Positions 33,301-42,300 of a stretch of 64,000 nucleotides of DNA are shown in pieces. This DNA is from CAYLLT01 sp964548565. Its GTDB lineage: Bacteria; Planctomycetota; Phycisphaerae; UBA1845; PWPN01. Below the pieces are notes generated by a model. It did not search any database and was not told where the DNA came from. It saw nothing but the letters and a program-made list of their open reading frames with translations. The position numbers and the translations under genes are program-made. The stretch's first letter is position 1. Every line of letters begins with the position of its first letter. The stretch is taken from contig CAZJTF010000001.1 of the NCBI GenBank assembly GCA_964548565.1, forward strand, positions 14,261 through 78,260, in the 5' to 3' direction.

Positions 33301-34311
33301 GCCGGCGGCGTAGTTCTTCGACGTGATGTACAGGATGTACGGTTTACCTTGCGCGTCGAGCTGGGTGTCGTTGATGTAGCACAGCATGCCCTGCGCCTCG
33401 TAGTTCACCACGAGGGCCGGGTTGCTGACCTGGCTGAGCGGCAGCGTCAGGGGCGTGCCGTTCACCGTTGTCCACGTCTGACCCCTATTCACTGTCTGCA
33501 TGTAGTACAGATTCGTCCGCCGGTCGACATTGCCGCCGGGGTGGTAGTTGAACGCCGTCCCGATCCTGCCATCGCGCTCCATTGAGGTCTGGTAATGGCC
33601 GCCAAATCCGACCATCTTCGAATGCGGCGTCCAGTTCACGCCGTCGGCGCTGGTGGCCCAGTACAACTCGCGTCCGGCCGTGTACTTCGTGAACATGTGC
33701 AGGAAAAGCGGCGGGTTCACACCGTCGTCGAGATACCACGGCTGCGGGTACGTCCGCTCGTCGGTCACCTGGTGCTCGAACGCCTCAGTCGAGTACGGCT
33801 GTGTGCTCCGGTAAATAAACCCCGGCCGCGCCGTGCCGCGCCCGCTGATGAAGACCCACAGGTAACCGTCTCGGTCAATCAGCAGCGAGCCATTGTCGTG
33901 CGGATCGTTAATGCCCACCTTATGGTAGACTACAGTGGGGCGGGGGACGGTGCACGTCGCGTGGTCATACCACGACGCCAGGATGAGCAGGTCGCCCGTG
34001 GCAGCGTCCACGCCGCCGTAGACGAAGAACGTCTTGTCGACGGCCGGCGCGTAAATGGCGATCGGGACGTGATTGGCGGTGTACGTGCCCAGCCCGCCCG
34101 AATACTTCGGGCCCCATTCATTGTCCTGGCCGATCGTGAACCAGATGCCGCGGTAGCCGTCGAGTTTGGTGTTCGGCTCGACCGCCGCCGTGGCTGTCGC
34201 GAGCGTCGCGAGTACCGTCGCGACGATTGCAGCCTTTCCCGACACGGATCGCGACCACCATCCCGATACGCTCGTGCGGACTGCCTCCGCTGCACCCTGT
34301 TGCCCACACAT
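30346..34311 (-). CDS. BNR_4 propeller with two LamG domains, a nested module and dockerin-like tail
   Basis: 1321 residues. Signal peptide; BNR_4 propeller at about 50-490 (LDGYRGIWFTIGQ, KYSGGLGTYTANH, KTFFVYGG), closely similar to the downstream gene's propeller. First LamG begins near 530 (TLTFEGFFRTQE, LVTQKRSDGDGESRLAIGL), is interrupted by a 230-residue module at about 632-864 (FDYEGFQYSGTTLHQQ, GGIGWGGAWDDADADF, EIDEIRVGNTYAAVTD), and resumes with LLSVFWYDTSG and WYHFALVYDGAAITWYLDG. A second, uninterrupted LamG covers 1010-1220. The end has two Asp-rich EF-hand motifs (DADGDLDVDHSDFGAFQAC; FDRDGDHIIGAADFEQFVRC), a dockerin-like tail. Likely a polysaccharide-active surface protein. 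Confidence 0.8.
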   Translation of the reverse strand: MCGQQGAAEAVRTSVSGWWSRSVSGKAAIVATVLATLATATAAVEPNTKLDGYRGIWFTIGQDNEWGPKYSGGLGTYTANHVPIAIYAPAVDKTFFVYGGVDAATGDLLILASWYDHATCTVPRPTVVYHKVGINDPHDNGSLLIDRDGYLWVFISGRGTARPGFIYRSTQPYSTEAFEHQVTDERTYPQPWYLDDGVNPPLFLHMFTKYTAGRELYWATSADGVNWTPHSKMVGFGGHYQTSMERDGRIGTAFNYHPGGNVDRRTNLYYMQTVNRGQTWTTVNGTPLTLPLSQVSNPALVVNYEAQGMLCYINDTQLDAQGKPYILYITSKNYAAGPAGDPRTWRLARWSGAEWVHSVVTVSDHNYDVGNLYLEGETLRIIGPTENGPQVYGTGGEVGVWISQDLGATWTKVRDVTTGSVYNHSYVRRPRHARDPFYAFWADGNALMKTDSRLYFCDRSGANVWRLPWTMAGDSARPERVTDFGEVSNSAPPLWRSPFETLAIGPVTNGQPVSIVRNAAGASGTPAGTVPLTYAAYGQPATGTAPTGDAGAFAIALPNDRSVGINTALASNAGNLQNTLTFEGFFRTQESAVITSPTYVGRRLVTQKRSDGDGESRLAIGLHGGSAPGTDGLFDYEGFQYSGTTLHQQAGGIGWGGAWDDADADFAILTNDSVSLTTPLFPSVGSRLSGVNAGASGTVEAVRALSRSINLAQEGGVLYVSGLLRKTSTSANSAENLEISFTPGTSTQVARFGMTSGGSTTPDQFFLNASTNVAGTVTAGTTYLVIGKIVAHASSADEFFMNFYPAGAAVPVTEPATWMLSNQTSSTATISHIRLVMGLNSNKGEIDEIRVGNTYAAVTDRNAPIAGGGGPANLLSVFWYDTSGTNHLELGTTPVLADRWYHFALVYDGAAITWYLDGNLQGQVPASTLVAAGSGPVSLANNRLSGVEDRGFYGLLDEVRISDQVRAPAEFLLDGGSCDAACGAAGTGVLWCSGFEAEPGAAVSHGLVDSGLCGAIENIHGADGTAGAGSPLTYVAYGQPGVGDAPATSAGQFAMLLPGNLSAAIDTHLPSNAGSLQETLTFEGFFNTFDTSPITAPMSVGRRLVTQKRSSLDTESRLAIGLHAGAGGNVLSVFWRGDDEADHVEPGQTPVTAGTWHHFALVAQGGELRWYLDGQLEGHVTGVSLAPAGPAPLIIGNRRGGGMADRGFYGMIDEIRIVDRALGRGDFLRPIQQPDEPCRPACAFPFADADGDLDVDHSDFGAFQACITGPGGWAAGADPACLCFDRDGDHIIGAADFEQFVRCVSGPAVPWRHSAAPTCVP

Positions 34312-34427
34312 GATGAGACAATCCTCCTGGCGCGGGACAGGCCGCGCTGCACTTCTCCACAGGAGAGGACTTCACTGTTGTCCCGGCCGGAATCCTGCAA
34401 CCGCGCGGCTCCGCCCGGTCCCCGCGA

Positions 34428-35258
34428 TCATCTCGTATCCCGGCGGCGCATGCCGAGCAGGCCCGCCACGCCGAGCAGCGCCAGCGTCGCCGGCTCCGGG
34501 ACGGCCACCGACGCCCAGTCGCTGCCGATCCGGATCTCGTCGATCTCGGCGTACGAATTGCTTGCCCCCACGTTCACGCGCAGCTGGGTCAGCACATCGC
34601 TGCGCGCACCACTGGTGGTCAGGCTCCAGGCAGCCGGTTCCGAGGCGGGCACCGTATCGTTCGGGCCGTACACCTTCAGGAACAGCTGGTCCGATCCGGC
34701 CGCGGAGGAGACGAGCTTCGCGACCAGGAAGTATACGGTGTCCGCGCCGATCGGCGCCGCGCCGTTGTTGGTATCCACCGCGTTGAGGCCAACGTAGAAC
34801 ACGTCGGCGGCGCTCACGCCGAAGCGAAAGCCGATTGTGCCGCCGGTGGTCCGGAACTGGAACTGCACGTCCGAGCCGGCCGTCGCGGCGCCGTCCGCCC
34901 CCCGGCGAACCAGGGTGCTGGCGTACAGGACGCCGTCCTCGGCCAGGCTGACATTCTGGGCCAGATTTCGGACCGCCGCCCGGTCCACCGTGGCGCCGTC
35001 GCTCGGCGGGATGCGGATCAGCCGCGAGCCGACGGGCGCAAACGGGAACGCAGCCGAATCGAGGCTGACCCCGTCGTTGGTCAGCCGCGGATCACCCGTC
35101 GTGTTCACCCACGGGCCGCCCCAGCCGATCCCGCCGTTCTGGTCCGCGATGGCCGTGCCCGTGTAGTCGAACCCGTCGTAATCCAGCAGGGCGGCTTGCG
35201 CCGCTCCCGCGGCCGCAAGGCACAACACCCCGCACACAAGAGTGCACGTCATTTTCAT
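34428..35258 (-). CDS. PEP-CTERM protein made of the stand-alone 'DYDGFDYTGT' module
   Basis: 276 residues, start 35258 set by GGAG. Signal peptide (CTLVCGVLCLAAAGAAQA), then one module of about 220 residues: LLDYDGFDYTGTAIADQNG, GGIGWGGPWVN, LTNDGVSLDSAAFP, GSRLIRIPP, EDGVLYASTLVRRG, YAEIDEIRIGSDWASV. The same module is inserted in LamG domains of the two flanking proteins. The C-terminus is a PEP-CTERM signal (VPEPATLALLGVAGLLGM then RRRDTR). The module is all-beta by appearance; no catalytic motif is seen. Function unknown, presumably carbohydrate or matrix binding. Confidence 0.8.
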   Translation of the reverse strand: MKMTCTLVCGVLCLAAAGAAQAALLDYDGFDYTGTAIADQNGGIGWGGPWVNTTGDPRLTNDGVSLDSAAFPFAPVGSRLIRIPPSDGATVDRAAVRNLAQNVSLAEDGVLYASTLVRRGADGAATAGSDVQFQFRTTGGTIGFRFGVSAADVFYVGLNAVDTNNGAAPIGADTVYFLVAKLVSSAAGSDQLFLKVYGPNDTVPASEPAAWSLTTSGARSDVLTQLRVNVGASNSYAEIDEIRIGSDWASVAVPEPATLALLGVAGLLGMRRRDTR

Positions 35259-35368
35259 AGCTTCTCCTTCCGCTCCGAAAAGCACTCAGCCGATCTCGTT
35301 GCGTCAATTGCTCCGAAAAGGCGTCCCGCCGTCTCCGGACCTCACGTCCTCCCCGTGACTGCTCCACC

Positions 35369-37999
35369 TCACTGCGGGCAGCCTGGAGTCGCCGTCCACA
35401 CGATGCCGGGCCCGGTCGCGCACAGTTTGAACGCGCCAAAATCGGCCACGTCGACATCCTCGTCGCCATCCCGGTCAAAACACTTGCATTCGTTCGGAAT
35501 GGCCGGCGTCTCCGAGAAACACCGCTGGAACGCCCCGAAGTCGTCCATGTCGACGTCGTCGTCATTGTCGTCATCCGCGAACGGCACATTGCACCACATG
35601 CCCAGGCACGGGTCGAAGCCGACTCCCGCCGTCATGAACTCCGTCGGGGCGATCACGTGGTCGCTGATCACGATCTTGTCGAGCAGGCCGTAGAACCCGC
35701 GCGTACCGTTGCCGGCCGTCCGATCGTTGCCGATCGCGATGGGCGCGCTGCCCGGCCCTATCAGGTTCGGCGCCAGCACCTCGCCTTCCAGTGTCCCGTT
35801 CAGGTAAAAGCGGATGTCCGTTCCGTCGTACACCATCGCGAAGTGGTACCACGTGTTCGGCTGCACCGCCGTCGTGCCGCGGACGACGGTCAGCGTCGAC
35901 GTATCCGCCTCCGCCCAGACGATCGCCAGCACGTTATTCGTCGGCACGGCCTCCGTGTTGCCGGTCAGCCCGATCGCCAGCCGCGATTGCCCTTCGGAAG
36001 CCGACCGCATCATGCTCACGAGGCGGTCGCCGATGGGCGCGGTGCTGTCAACTACGGTCGAGGAGTGATTGAAATAACCCTGGACGGTCAGTGCGTTCGC
36101 CAGGTTCCCCGCGTTGCTTGGCAACGTTGTGTTGATCGCCGTGTTCTGCAGGTCGGGCATGGAAACCGCGAAACTCTGGGCGAGTGCGCCGGGATCGATC
36201 AGCGCCGGGATCGCCGGAATCCCCGTCTGGCCGTACTGCACGTACAGGCTGGCCACGACGCCGGCCGGCGTGCCGTCCGGCGGCCCCGCGGAGTTGTCGA
36301 TGCAGCCCGGCGTCTCCGCCGGCTGGCCTGACGTGACTGCCTGCCCGTCGTTCGTCTCGAATCGCGACCGCCAGAGCAGGCCTGCTCCGGGCGCGCCGCC
36401 CTTGACCGCGAGTTCATCGACCGTCAGGGCACGATCCCACAGGCGGATTTCGTCCATCACCCCGTAGAAGCCGCGGTCGTTGGTCGCACCGCTGGTCCGG
36501 TTGTTGCCGATCCCGATCTTGGCCGTCCCGGGCGTCACGATGCCCGGAGTGTTCGCCGTGCCTTCAAGCGCACCGTTCAGGTACCACGTCAGCGTCGTTC
36601 CGTCATGGATGGCGGCAAAGTGGTACCAGGTGTTCGCCGCAAGCGGTGTGCTGCCGACTTCCAGGTGATTGACGAGCGTCGGGTCGACGGCCGGCGGCAC
36701 CGGCGGAATCGACTCCACCCAGAACGTCGAGAGGACGTTGCGAAGCTCGCCCGGGTCGCCGCGCGGTGCGTTGGGGTCCGTCACCGCCGCGTACGTCGAC
36801 CCGATGCGGATCTCGTCGATGTCGGCCTTGTTATTGTTCGCTCCAACGATCAGGCGGAGGTGAGAAATCACCGAGTTGCTCGCCGTCTGATTCGTCAGCA
36901 TCCACGTCTCCGGCTCCGTGACCGGCACCGGGTCGCCTGACGCATAGAAGTTCATGAAAAACTCATCGTTCGTGGAGGTATGTGCGACGATCTTGCCGAC
37001 GACCAGGTATGTCGTACCAGCGGTAACGGTCCCCCCGATGTTCGTCGACGCATTCAGGAAAAACGCATCCGGCACCGTGGCGCTTCCGCTGGTGATGCCG
37101 AACCGCGCGACCAGCGTCGTGTTTCCCGGCGTGAAGGCGATCTCCAGGTTCTCCGCGCTGTTCGCCGAGGTCGAACCCTTGCGCAGGAGTCCGCTCACGT
37201 ACAGCACCTTGCCCTCCTCCGACAGGTTCAGCGGAATGCTGAGCGGACGTACCCCTTCAATGGTGCCCGTCGCGCCGGCATTCGGGCCGCTCAGGCGCGA
37301 GCCCACCGACGTGAACAGAGGCGAGGTCAGGCTCACCGAGTCGTTGCTGAGGAATGCAAAGTCGCCGTCTGCGTCGTCCCACGCGCCGCCCCAGCCGATC
37401 CCGCCTGACTGCCCGTGAATTGCGGTACCGGTGTAGTCGAACCCCTCGTAGTCAAACAGCCCCTCCACGACACCCACTCGCACCGCCTGCAGACCCACCG
37501 CCAGACGCGATTGGCCGTCATCCGCGGACCGCTTCTGGCTGACCAGACGCTGCCCCACGAACGTGCCGCCTACCGGGGTCGCTGTCGGCACGTAGAAGTA
37601 GCCTTCAAACGTGAGCGCGCTGGCCAGGTTGCCGGCGTCGCTCCGCAAGTTGCTGTTGATCCCGGTGCGCCGATCGTCGGGGGAGGAGATCCCGAAGGAT
37701 CCCGCGGCATTGCCCGGATCGATCAGGCCGGGAATGCCCGGCAACGCCACCCCATACTGCACGTACACCAGCGGTGCGAGGCTCGCGATGCTGCCGGTCG
37801 CCTGCCCCTCGGGCCCGACCAGGTTTTCCACCGGCCCTGCGACCTGCTCGTGCGTGACGGCCACACCATTCTCCGTCTCGAAAGGCGAGCACCAGACCGG
37901 CTCTGCCTGCAGAACGCCGGCCGGCACCAGGATTGCCACGGCAATCGCGCCCGCGGCCAGCGTGGTGCCAAGAATCTGCGCAACACGGGTTGACGTCAT
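35369..37999 (-). CDS. Double LamG protein with nested module and dockerin-like tail
   Basis: 876 residues, start 37999 after GGAGG. Signal peptide to about residue 33. First LamG begins near 100 (ALTFEGYFYVPTATP, LVSQKRSADDGQSRLAVGL), is interrupted at about 180-412 by the module LFDYEGFDYTGTAIHGQ ... DIDEIRIGSTYAAVTDPNAP, then resumes (NVLSTFWVES, WYHFAAIHDGTTLTWYLNG, DRGFYGVMDEIRLWDRALT). A second LamG spans 555-790 without interruption. The end carries two EF-hand-like repeats (DDDNDDDVDMDDFGAFQRC; FDRDGDEDVDVADFGAFKLC). It lacks the propeller of its downstream paralogue, so it probably binds rather than cleaves. Confidence 0.8.
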   Translation of the reverse strand: MTSTRVAQILGTTLAAGAIAVAILVPAGVLQAEPVWCSPFETENGVAVTHEQVAGPVENLVGPEGQATGSIASLAPLVYVQYGVALPGIPGLIDPGNAAGSFGISSPDDRRTGINSNLRSDAGNLASALTFEGYFYVPTATPVGGTFVGQRLVSQKRSADDGQSRLAVGLQAVRVGVVEGLFDYEGFDYTGTAIHGQSGGIGWGGAWDDADGDFAFLSNDSVSLTSPLFTSVGSRLSGPNAGATGTIEGVRPLSIPLNLSEEGKVLYVSGLLRKGSTSANSAENLEIAFTPGNTTLVARFGITSGSATVPDAFFLNASTNIGGTVTAGTTYLVVGKIVAHTSTNDEFFMNFYASGDPVPVTEPETWMLTNQTASNSVISHLRLIVGANNNKADIDEIRIGSTYAAVTDPNAPRGDPGELRNVLSTFWVESIPPVPPAVDPTLVNHLEVGSTPLAANTWYHFAAIHDGTTLTWYLNGALEGTANTPGIVTPGTAKIGIGNNRTSGATNDRGFYGVMDEIRLWDRALTVDELAVKGGAPGAGLLWRSRFETNDGQAVTSGQPAETPGCIDNSAGPPDGTPAGVVASLYVQYGQTGIPAIPALIDPGALAQSFAVSMPDLQNTAINTTLPSNAGNLANALTVQGYFNHSSTVVDSTAPIGDRLVSMMRSASEGQSRLAIGLTGNTEAVPTNNVLAIVWAEADTSTLTVVRGTTAVQPNTWYHFAMVYDGTDIRFYLNGTLEGEVLAPNLIGPGSAPIAIGNDRTAGNGTRGFYGLLDKIVISDHVIAPTEFMTAGVGFDPCLGMWCNVPFADDDNDDDVDMDDFGAFQRCFSETPAIPNECKCFDRDGDEDVDVADFGAFKLCATGPGIVWTATPGCPQ

Positions 38000-38116
38000 G
38001 GCAGCCTCCTTCCGTTTCGGGCGGGTTTGCCCTTCCCCCGCTCTCCATCGGGCGGCCTGATGGAATGCCGCTCTCCGCGATTCGAAGCTTCTACATCTCA
38101 GCCCACGCCGGTCCGA

Positions 38117-38980
38117 CTACGGGATCCGGTCGAGAACCTTGTAATACGCAGCCTGCTCCTCGGGCTTGGGTGCAACCGAGGTGATGGGTCGCAGTGCCTT
38201 CAGCAGATCCGGCCGCGCCCATCGCACCGACCCGTCTCCGAACAGCCGCATGTAGCCTTTCCCCTGGTGCGGTGCGGAAACGTAGCCGACATCAATGCCT
38301 CCGCCCTTGAACTGGTCCACTCCCGTGAAGTCGGAGTAGATGACTTTCTGGGCGAGGCTCGTCGTGATCAGTCTTGCGGGGTTTGCGTTGAGCATCGTCT
38401 CGGTGTAGCGCCCCAGCCGCCAGTAGGTGATGACGCCGGCCGGCATCGGGTCGGTCCGGGCGCCCGCGCCGATCTGTGCATTGGCGGCCATGACCTCGAT
38501 GAGGCGCGCGGGATACGAGCAGCGGAGCTGCACCTTCGGGTTCAGGGCCTCCCACTCGCTCTCCCAGTACCACTTGTTGTCGGGGCCGTTGAATGCGAGG
38601 CTCGCGCTGTGCGAGGCATGCTGGCCGGGGCAGTAGAAAGCCCGCGGGTCCTTGATGTACTTGCGGTTGGCCAGTTTCCCCAGGTTGATCGTCCCGACCG
38701 CCGGGCTCCGCATGTAGTAGGTCGTGAATGAGCTCGCCGTTCGGTACAGCGGCGGCAGGTTTTCGCGCGAATCGTTGGCGTAGGCAAGGATCGCCAGGCT
38801 GAGCTGGTGCAGGTTGCTGCTGCATTGGGAGCGCTTGGCTGACTCCCGTGCCGATTTCAGGCTCGGAATCAGGATGGCGACCAGCAGGGCGATGATCGCG
38901 ACAACCACCAGCACTTCAATGAGCGTGAATGCCCGAACTTGTCGGCTCGGTCGTGAACCCTGCAACGTCGGCATGGGCAT
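38117..38980 (-). CDS. Type II secretion/pseudopilin-like protein
   Basis: 287 residues. The N-terminus has a prepilin cleavage site and hydrophobic helix (RAFTLIEVLVVVAIIALLVA) processed by prepilin peptidase. The body resembles the planctomycete DUF1559 type, with a conserved Cys (SQCSSNLHQLSLAILAYAND) and the C-terminal motif HQGKGYMRLFGDGSVRW, an H-x10-DG variant of the family's H-x9-DG signature. Start 38980 follows GGAGG by 9 nt; a second ATG two codons later is less well spaced. Such proteins occur in dozens of copies in planctomycetes next to surface proteins; the role may be in a pseudopilus or in anchoring. Confidence 0.85.
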   Translation of the reverse strand: MPMPTLQGSRPSRQVRAFTLIEVLVVVAIIALLVAILIPSLKSARESAKRSQCSSNLHQLSLAILAYANDSRENLPPLYRTASSFTTYYMRSPAVGTINLGKLANRKYIKDPRAFYCPGQHASHSASLAFNGPDNKWYWESEWEALNPKVQLRCSYPARLIEVMAANAQIGAGARTDPMPAGVITYWRLGRYTETMLNANPARLITTSLAQKVIYSDFTGVDQFKGGGIDVGYVSAPHQGKGYMRLFGDGSVRWARPDLLKALRPITSVAPKPEEQAAYYKVLDRIP

Positions 38981-39331
38981 GAGGCTGCCTCCGACAACGA
39001 GATAACAACGCCGCCTGAAAAGACTTGCATGGCCGGACCTGCCGCGGCCGATCTGACATTCCTGCGCCCCGGGCCGGATCGATATGAACCGGATCCGACA
39101 CGGGGACAGACCGTCGGCAGTCCACCTGTTCCCCTGCAGCTTATGCTTTGCCGCCCAGCCATTCAAGACAGAAATCGGTGGTAACCGGTAACTCCGATCC
39201 GCGGGCGTTTTGATGTTGGGCGTCAGAGCAAAACGCACCGCACCTTTTTTGATGTGGTGCTCGTCCACCTGGCCCAACGGCACGGCTGCGACAAGGGGTA
39301 ACCGCACCGGATCGGTCTGCCCGGTCCGAAA
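38981..39331. other. Intergenic region before pseudopilin gene
   Basis: About 350 bp between two minus-strand genes with no convincing reading frame. It contains a run of six T at 39244-39249 and a tandem GGTAACCGGTAAC at 39180-39192. A promoter for the pseudopilin gene is expected here but no clear hexamer pair was found. Confidence 0.4.
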
Positions 39332-42300
39332 TCAATTGAGGCAGTTGGTATCGATGTCCCGGTTCGCCCCTGAGAGGCAGTCGAGCAGCATCTCCACGTC
39401 CGCCTGGTCGACGAGGGGGTCGAGGTTGAAATTCACCGGCTCACAGCCGGGCAGCACCTCGATGTTCCCGTTCGGCGTCAGGCAGATCTGGACATATCCG
39501 AAGTCCGTCTGGTCCACATCGCCATCCTTGTCGACGTCCGTCGGAATCGCAAACGCCGAGCGGCTGGCCAGCGCGTAAACGTTGCCGTCGAATGCCGTCA
39601 GGTACATCACGTTGCCGATGATGCACGGTGCCGAGAGCAGGGGGGTTCCGAACCGCATCGACCAGACTTCGGCTCCTGTATCGAGGTTGAGGGCGTACAA
39701 TCGCCCGTCGCCGCAGGGCACGTAAGCGATGCGATCCGCGATCGTGGGGCTTCCGGCCAGCGCCGCGAACGTGTTGTTGTACGGCGCCATCTTCAGGGCC
39801 GACGTCGCGAGCTGCTTTTCCCAGATCTGCGCGCCCGTATCGAGCCGGAAGCCGCGAATGTACCCCGTGCCGCCCGCGACCACAATGCCGTTCGCCACCG
39901 CCGGGGTCGACGCGGAACGCCCGCCACCCAGTGGGCGCGTCCACCTTGAGGAGCCGTTAGCCAGCACAGCGCAGTGCAGCGTGCCGCTGTAGTCGGTGAA
40001 GAGCACGTCATTGCCGACAATCACCGGGCTGCCGTGCAGCCCCTGGACCGAGTACTGCCAGATCGTCGCCCCCGTCGCAGCGTTTACTGCCCGCACGTTG
40101 TTGGCCCAGTTGGCCGGCACCACCACGATGTTGCCCGTCCCCGACGGGCAGGCGTTTGAACTGATCCAGTCCGCCCCGTAACTCTGTGGCCAGTTCTTCG
40201 AGCCGGTGGCGGGGTTGAACGAGGCGAAATACGCGTACGTTCCCGCGAACAGCGCGCCGTTGAGCAGAAGCGGCCCGCTGTACTGGAACCGCTGGTACGG
40301 CGACCCCAGCTCAGAACTCCAGATCGGCGCGCCCGTCGTCCGGTTCAGCGCGTGCACGACGCCGCCGTGCGAGCAGGCGTACACGCGATCCTGGTCCAGC
40401 GTCACGCTGTGCGAGACTGCCGCCGGCGTGGGCGTGAACCACACGCGGGACCCATCCTCCGCCTTGAGCGCGAGCACGCCGTTCTTCTCGAGGTCCCCGC
40501 GATCCTTCACGCCGACATAGACCGTCTTATCCTTCACGACGGGGGAGCCGAAATCGATCGTCCCTTCCGTATCGGCCGCCCAGACCGGCCCCAGGGGAGG
40601 CTCCAGTGCACCTGCGGCCACCCCGCCCCGCGCCGGCCCGCCGCCGAACTGCGTCCACTCGCCGTCTGGAGCCGTCCGCGGCTTCCGCAGCCCGAGCACG
40701 GTGAACGTCGTCTGCGCGGTGGATGTTTCGCCGCGGTCATTCGTCGCCGTCACGTGCAGATCATATGCACCGCGCGGAATCTGCGCCGCCGGCAGCATCG
40801 TCCGCCAACTCCACTGCCCCTGCCGCGTGAGCGAGCCCTCCGCGACCACTTCGCCGGAATGCTCGACGCGATAACCCACCGACTCCACGTCCGCCGACGT
40901 TTCGTACGCGTTAACGATCACCAGCACGTCGTCATTCGGCACGAGCACGGAGTTCGACGGCGTCACGATCTGCAGCTGCTTGCCGTCGGCGATCCATCGC
41001 ATCCGGCTCGTCGACCGGTCCGTCGTGACGCTGATCACCTTGAACCCGGCCGGCGAGCAGTCGATCCCACCGAAGAGGAAGGTCGCGGTGTTGTAGGACG
41101 TCATGCTGCCGACAGACACCGTGTGCTGCGAGTGCCAGTGGCCGCTGAACACCGCTTCCGCTGACCACGACTGGAATTGCGTGTGCTCTTCCTGAGACGG
41201 CGAGTAGTGCTGGAAGATGAACAGCCGCTTGCTGCCGCGAAGAAGCTGCAGATCCTTGGCGACCCACGCCTGCTGCTGCGTCGTCTTCTGGATCGCGTTC
41301 AGGATCAGGAAGTGGCAGTCCGCGTAGTCGAACGAGTAGTAGTCGGGCCCCAGGTACTTGCGGTAATTCGAGGCGCCGCCGCTGTTCGCGTCGTGGTTGC
41401 CGAACACGCTGAATACAGGCACCGCCGAGCTGTTCACGCCCGCCACGTACCCGTCGAAGTGCGACAGGTTGCTGCCCGAGTCCGCCAGATCTCCCGTGGC
41501 CAGGATGAATTTCGGCGGGCTCTTCAATGCCGCCACCTCGCCCAGGGCCGACGTGAGAAGCGCGGTCGTCCCGTTCCCGCCGATGTGAATGTCGGAGATC
41601 TGCGCGAAGTCGAACGGTCGCGACTCCTCGGCCGACGCCAGTGCGAAGCTGAAATCCGCCGGCGCCGAGCTTCCGCTGATTCGCTTGTACCACGTGTTTG
41701 TCTTTGCGTACCCGCTCGGAAGCGAGATGTAGATCAGCCGGGCGTCTCCTGCCGCGTTGGGCAGCGTGTACGTGCCGTCGCCCGCCGTCACCGCGAGGTC
41801 TATCGTGTCCGACACACCTACGCCGGCGATGCCCGCCTCACCCTCGTCTTTCACGCCGTCGCCGTCAGCATCATTGAACACGGTGCCGGTGATCGGTCCG
41901 CTCCACCCGCCTCCCCGGTAGATCACGATCGGCGGAACCGTCCCCGCCTTCACGTCTTCGGCATACTTGAGCATGTTGCGCATCAGTCGCGGGGCCTGCA
42001 GCTTCGCCTGGGTGTTGCCGATGTTCCGCGCCTTGTCCGGCGCCAGTGACAGGAACAGCGCCCGCCCGGTCCCCCAGCCTGCCTCGACGATGCTGGCCAG
42101 CGACACATCCGTGGCGCCGTCGCCCGCGAGCACGCCCACCTGCTCGAACGTGACGATGCTCTCCCAGGATGTCGACCACGTGGCGCTCCCCGTGTATCGC
42201 CACCCCTGGAGATTCGAATCAGAGATGACGTTCGGCGTGCTGAACAGCTGGTGCCCGGTCTGCACGCGATAGACCAGGTCGAAATCCGGGTCCCCGCGGA

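Noticed and set aside
31606..33585. A 659-codon plus-strand frame opposite the BNR_4/LamG gene
   Set aside because: Arg/Ala/Val-rich composition without domains; the minus strand carries obvious propeller and LamG motifs.
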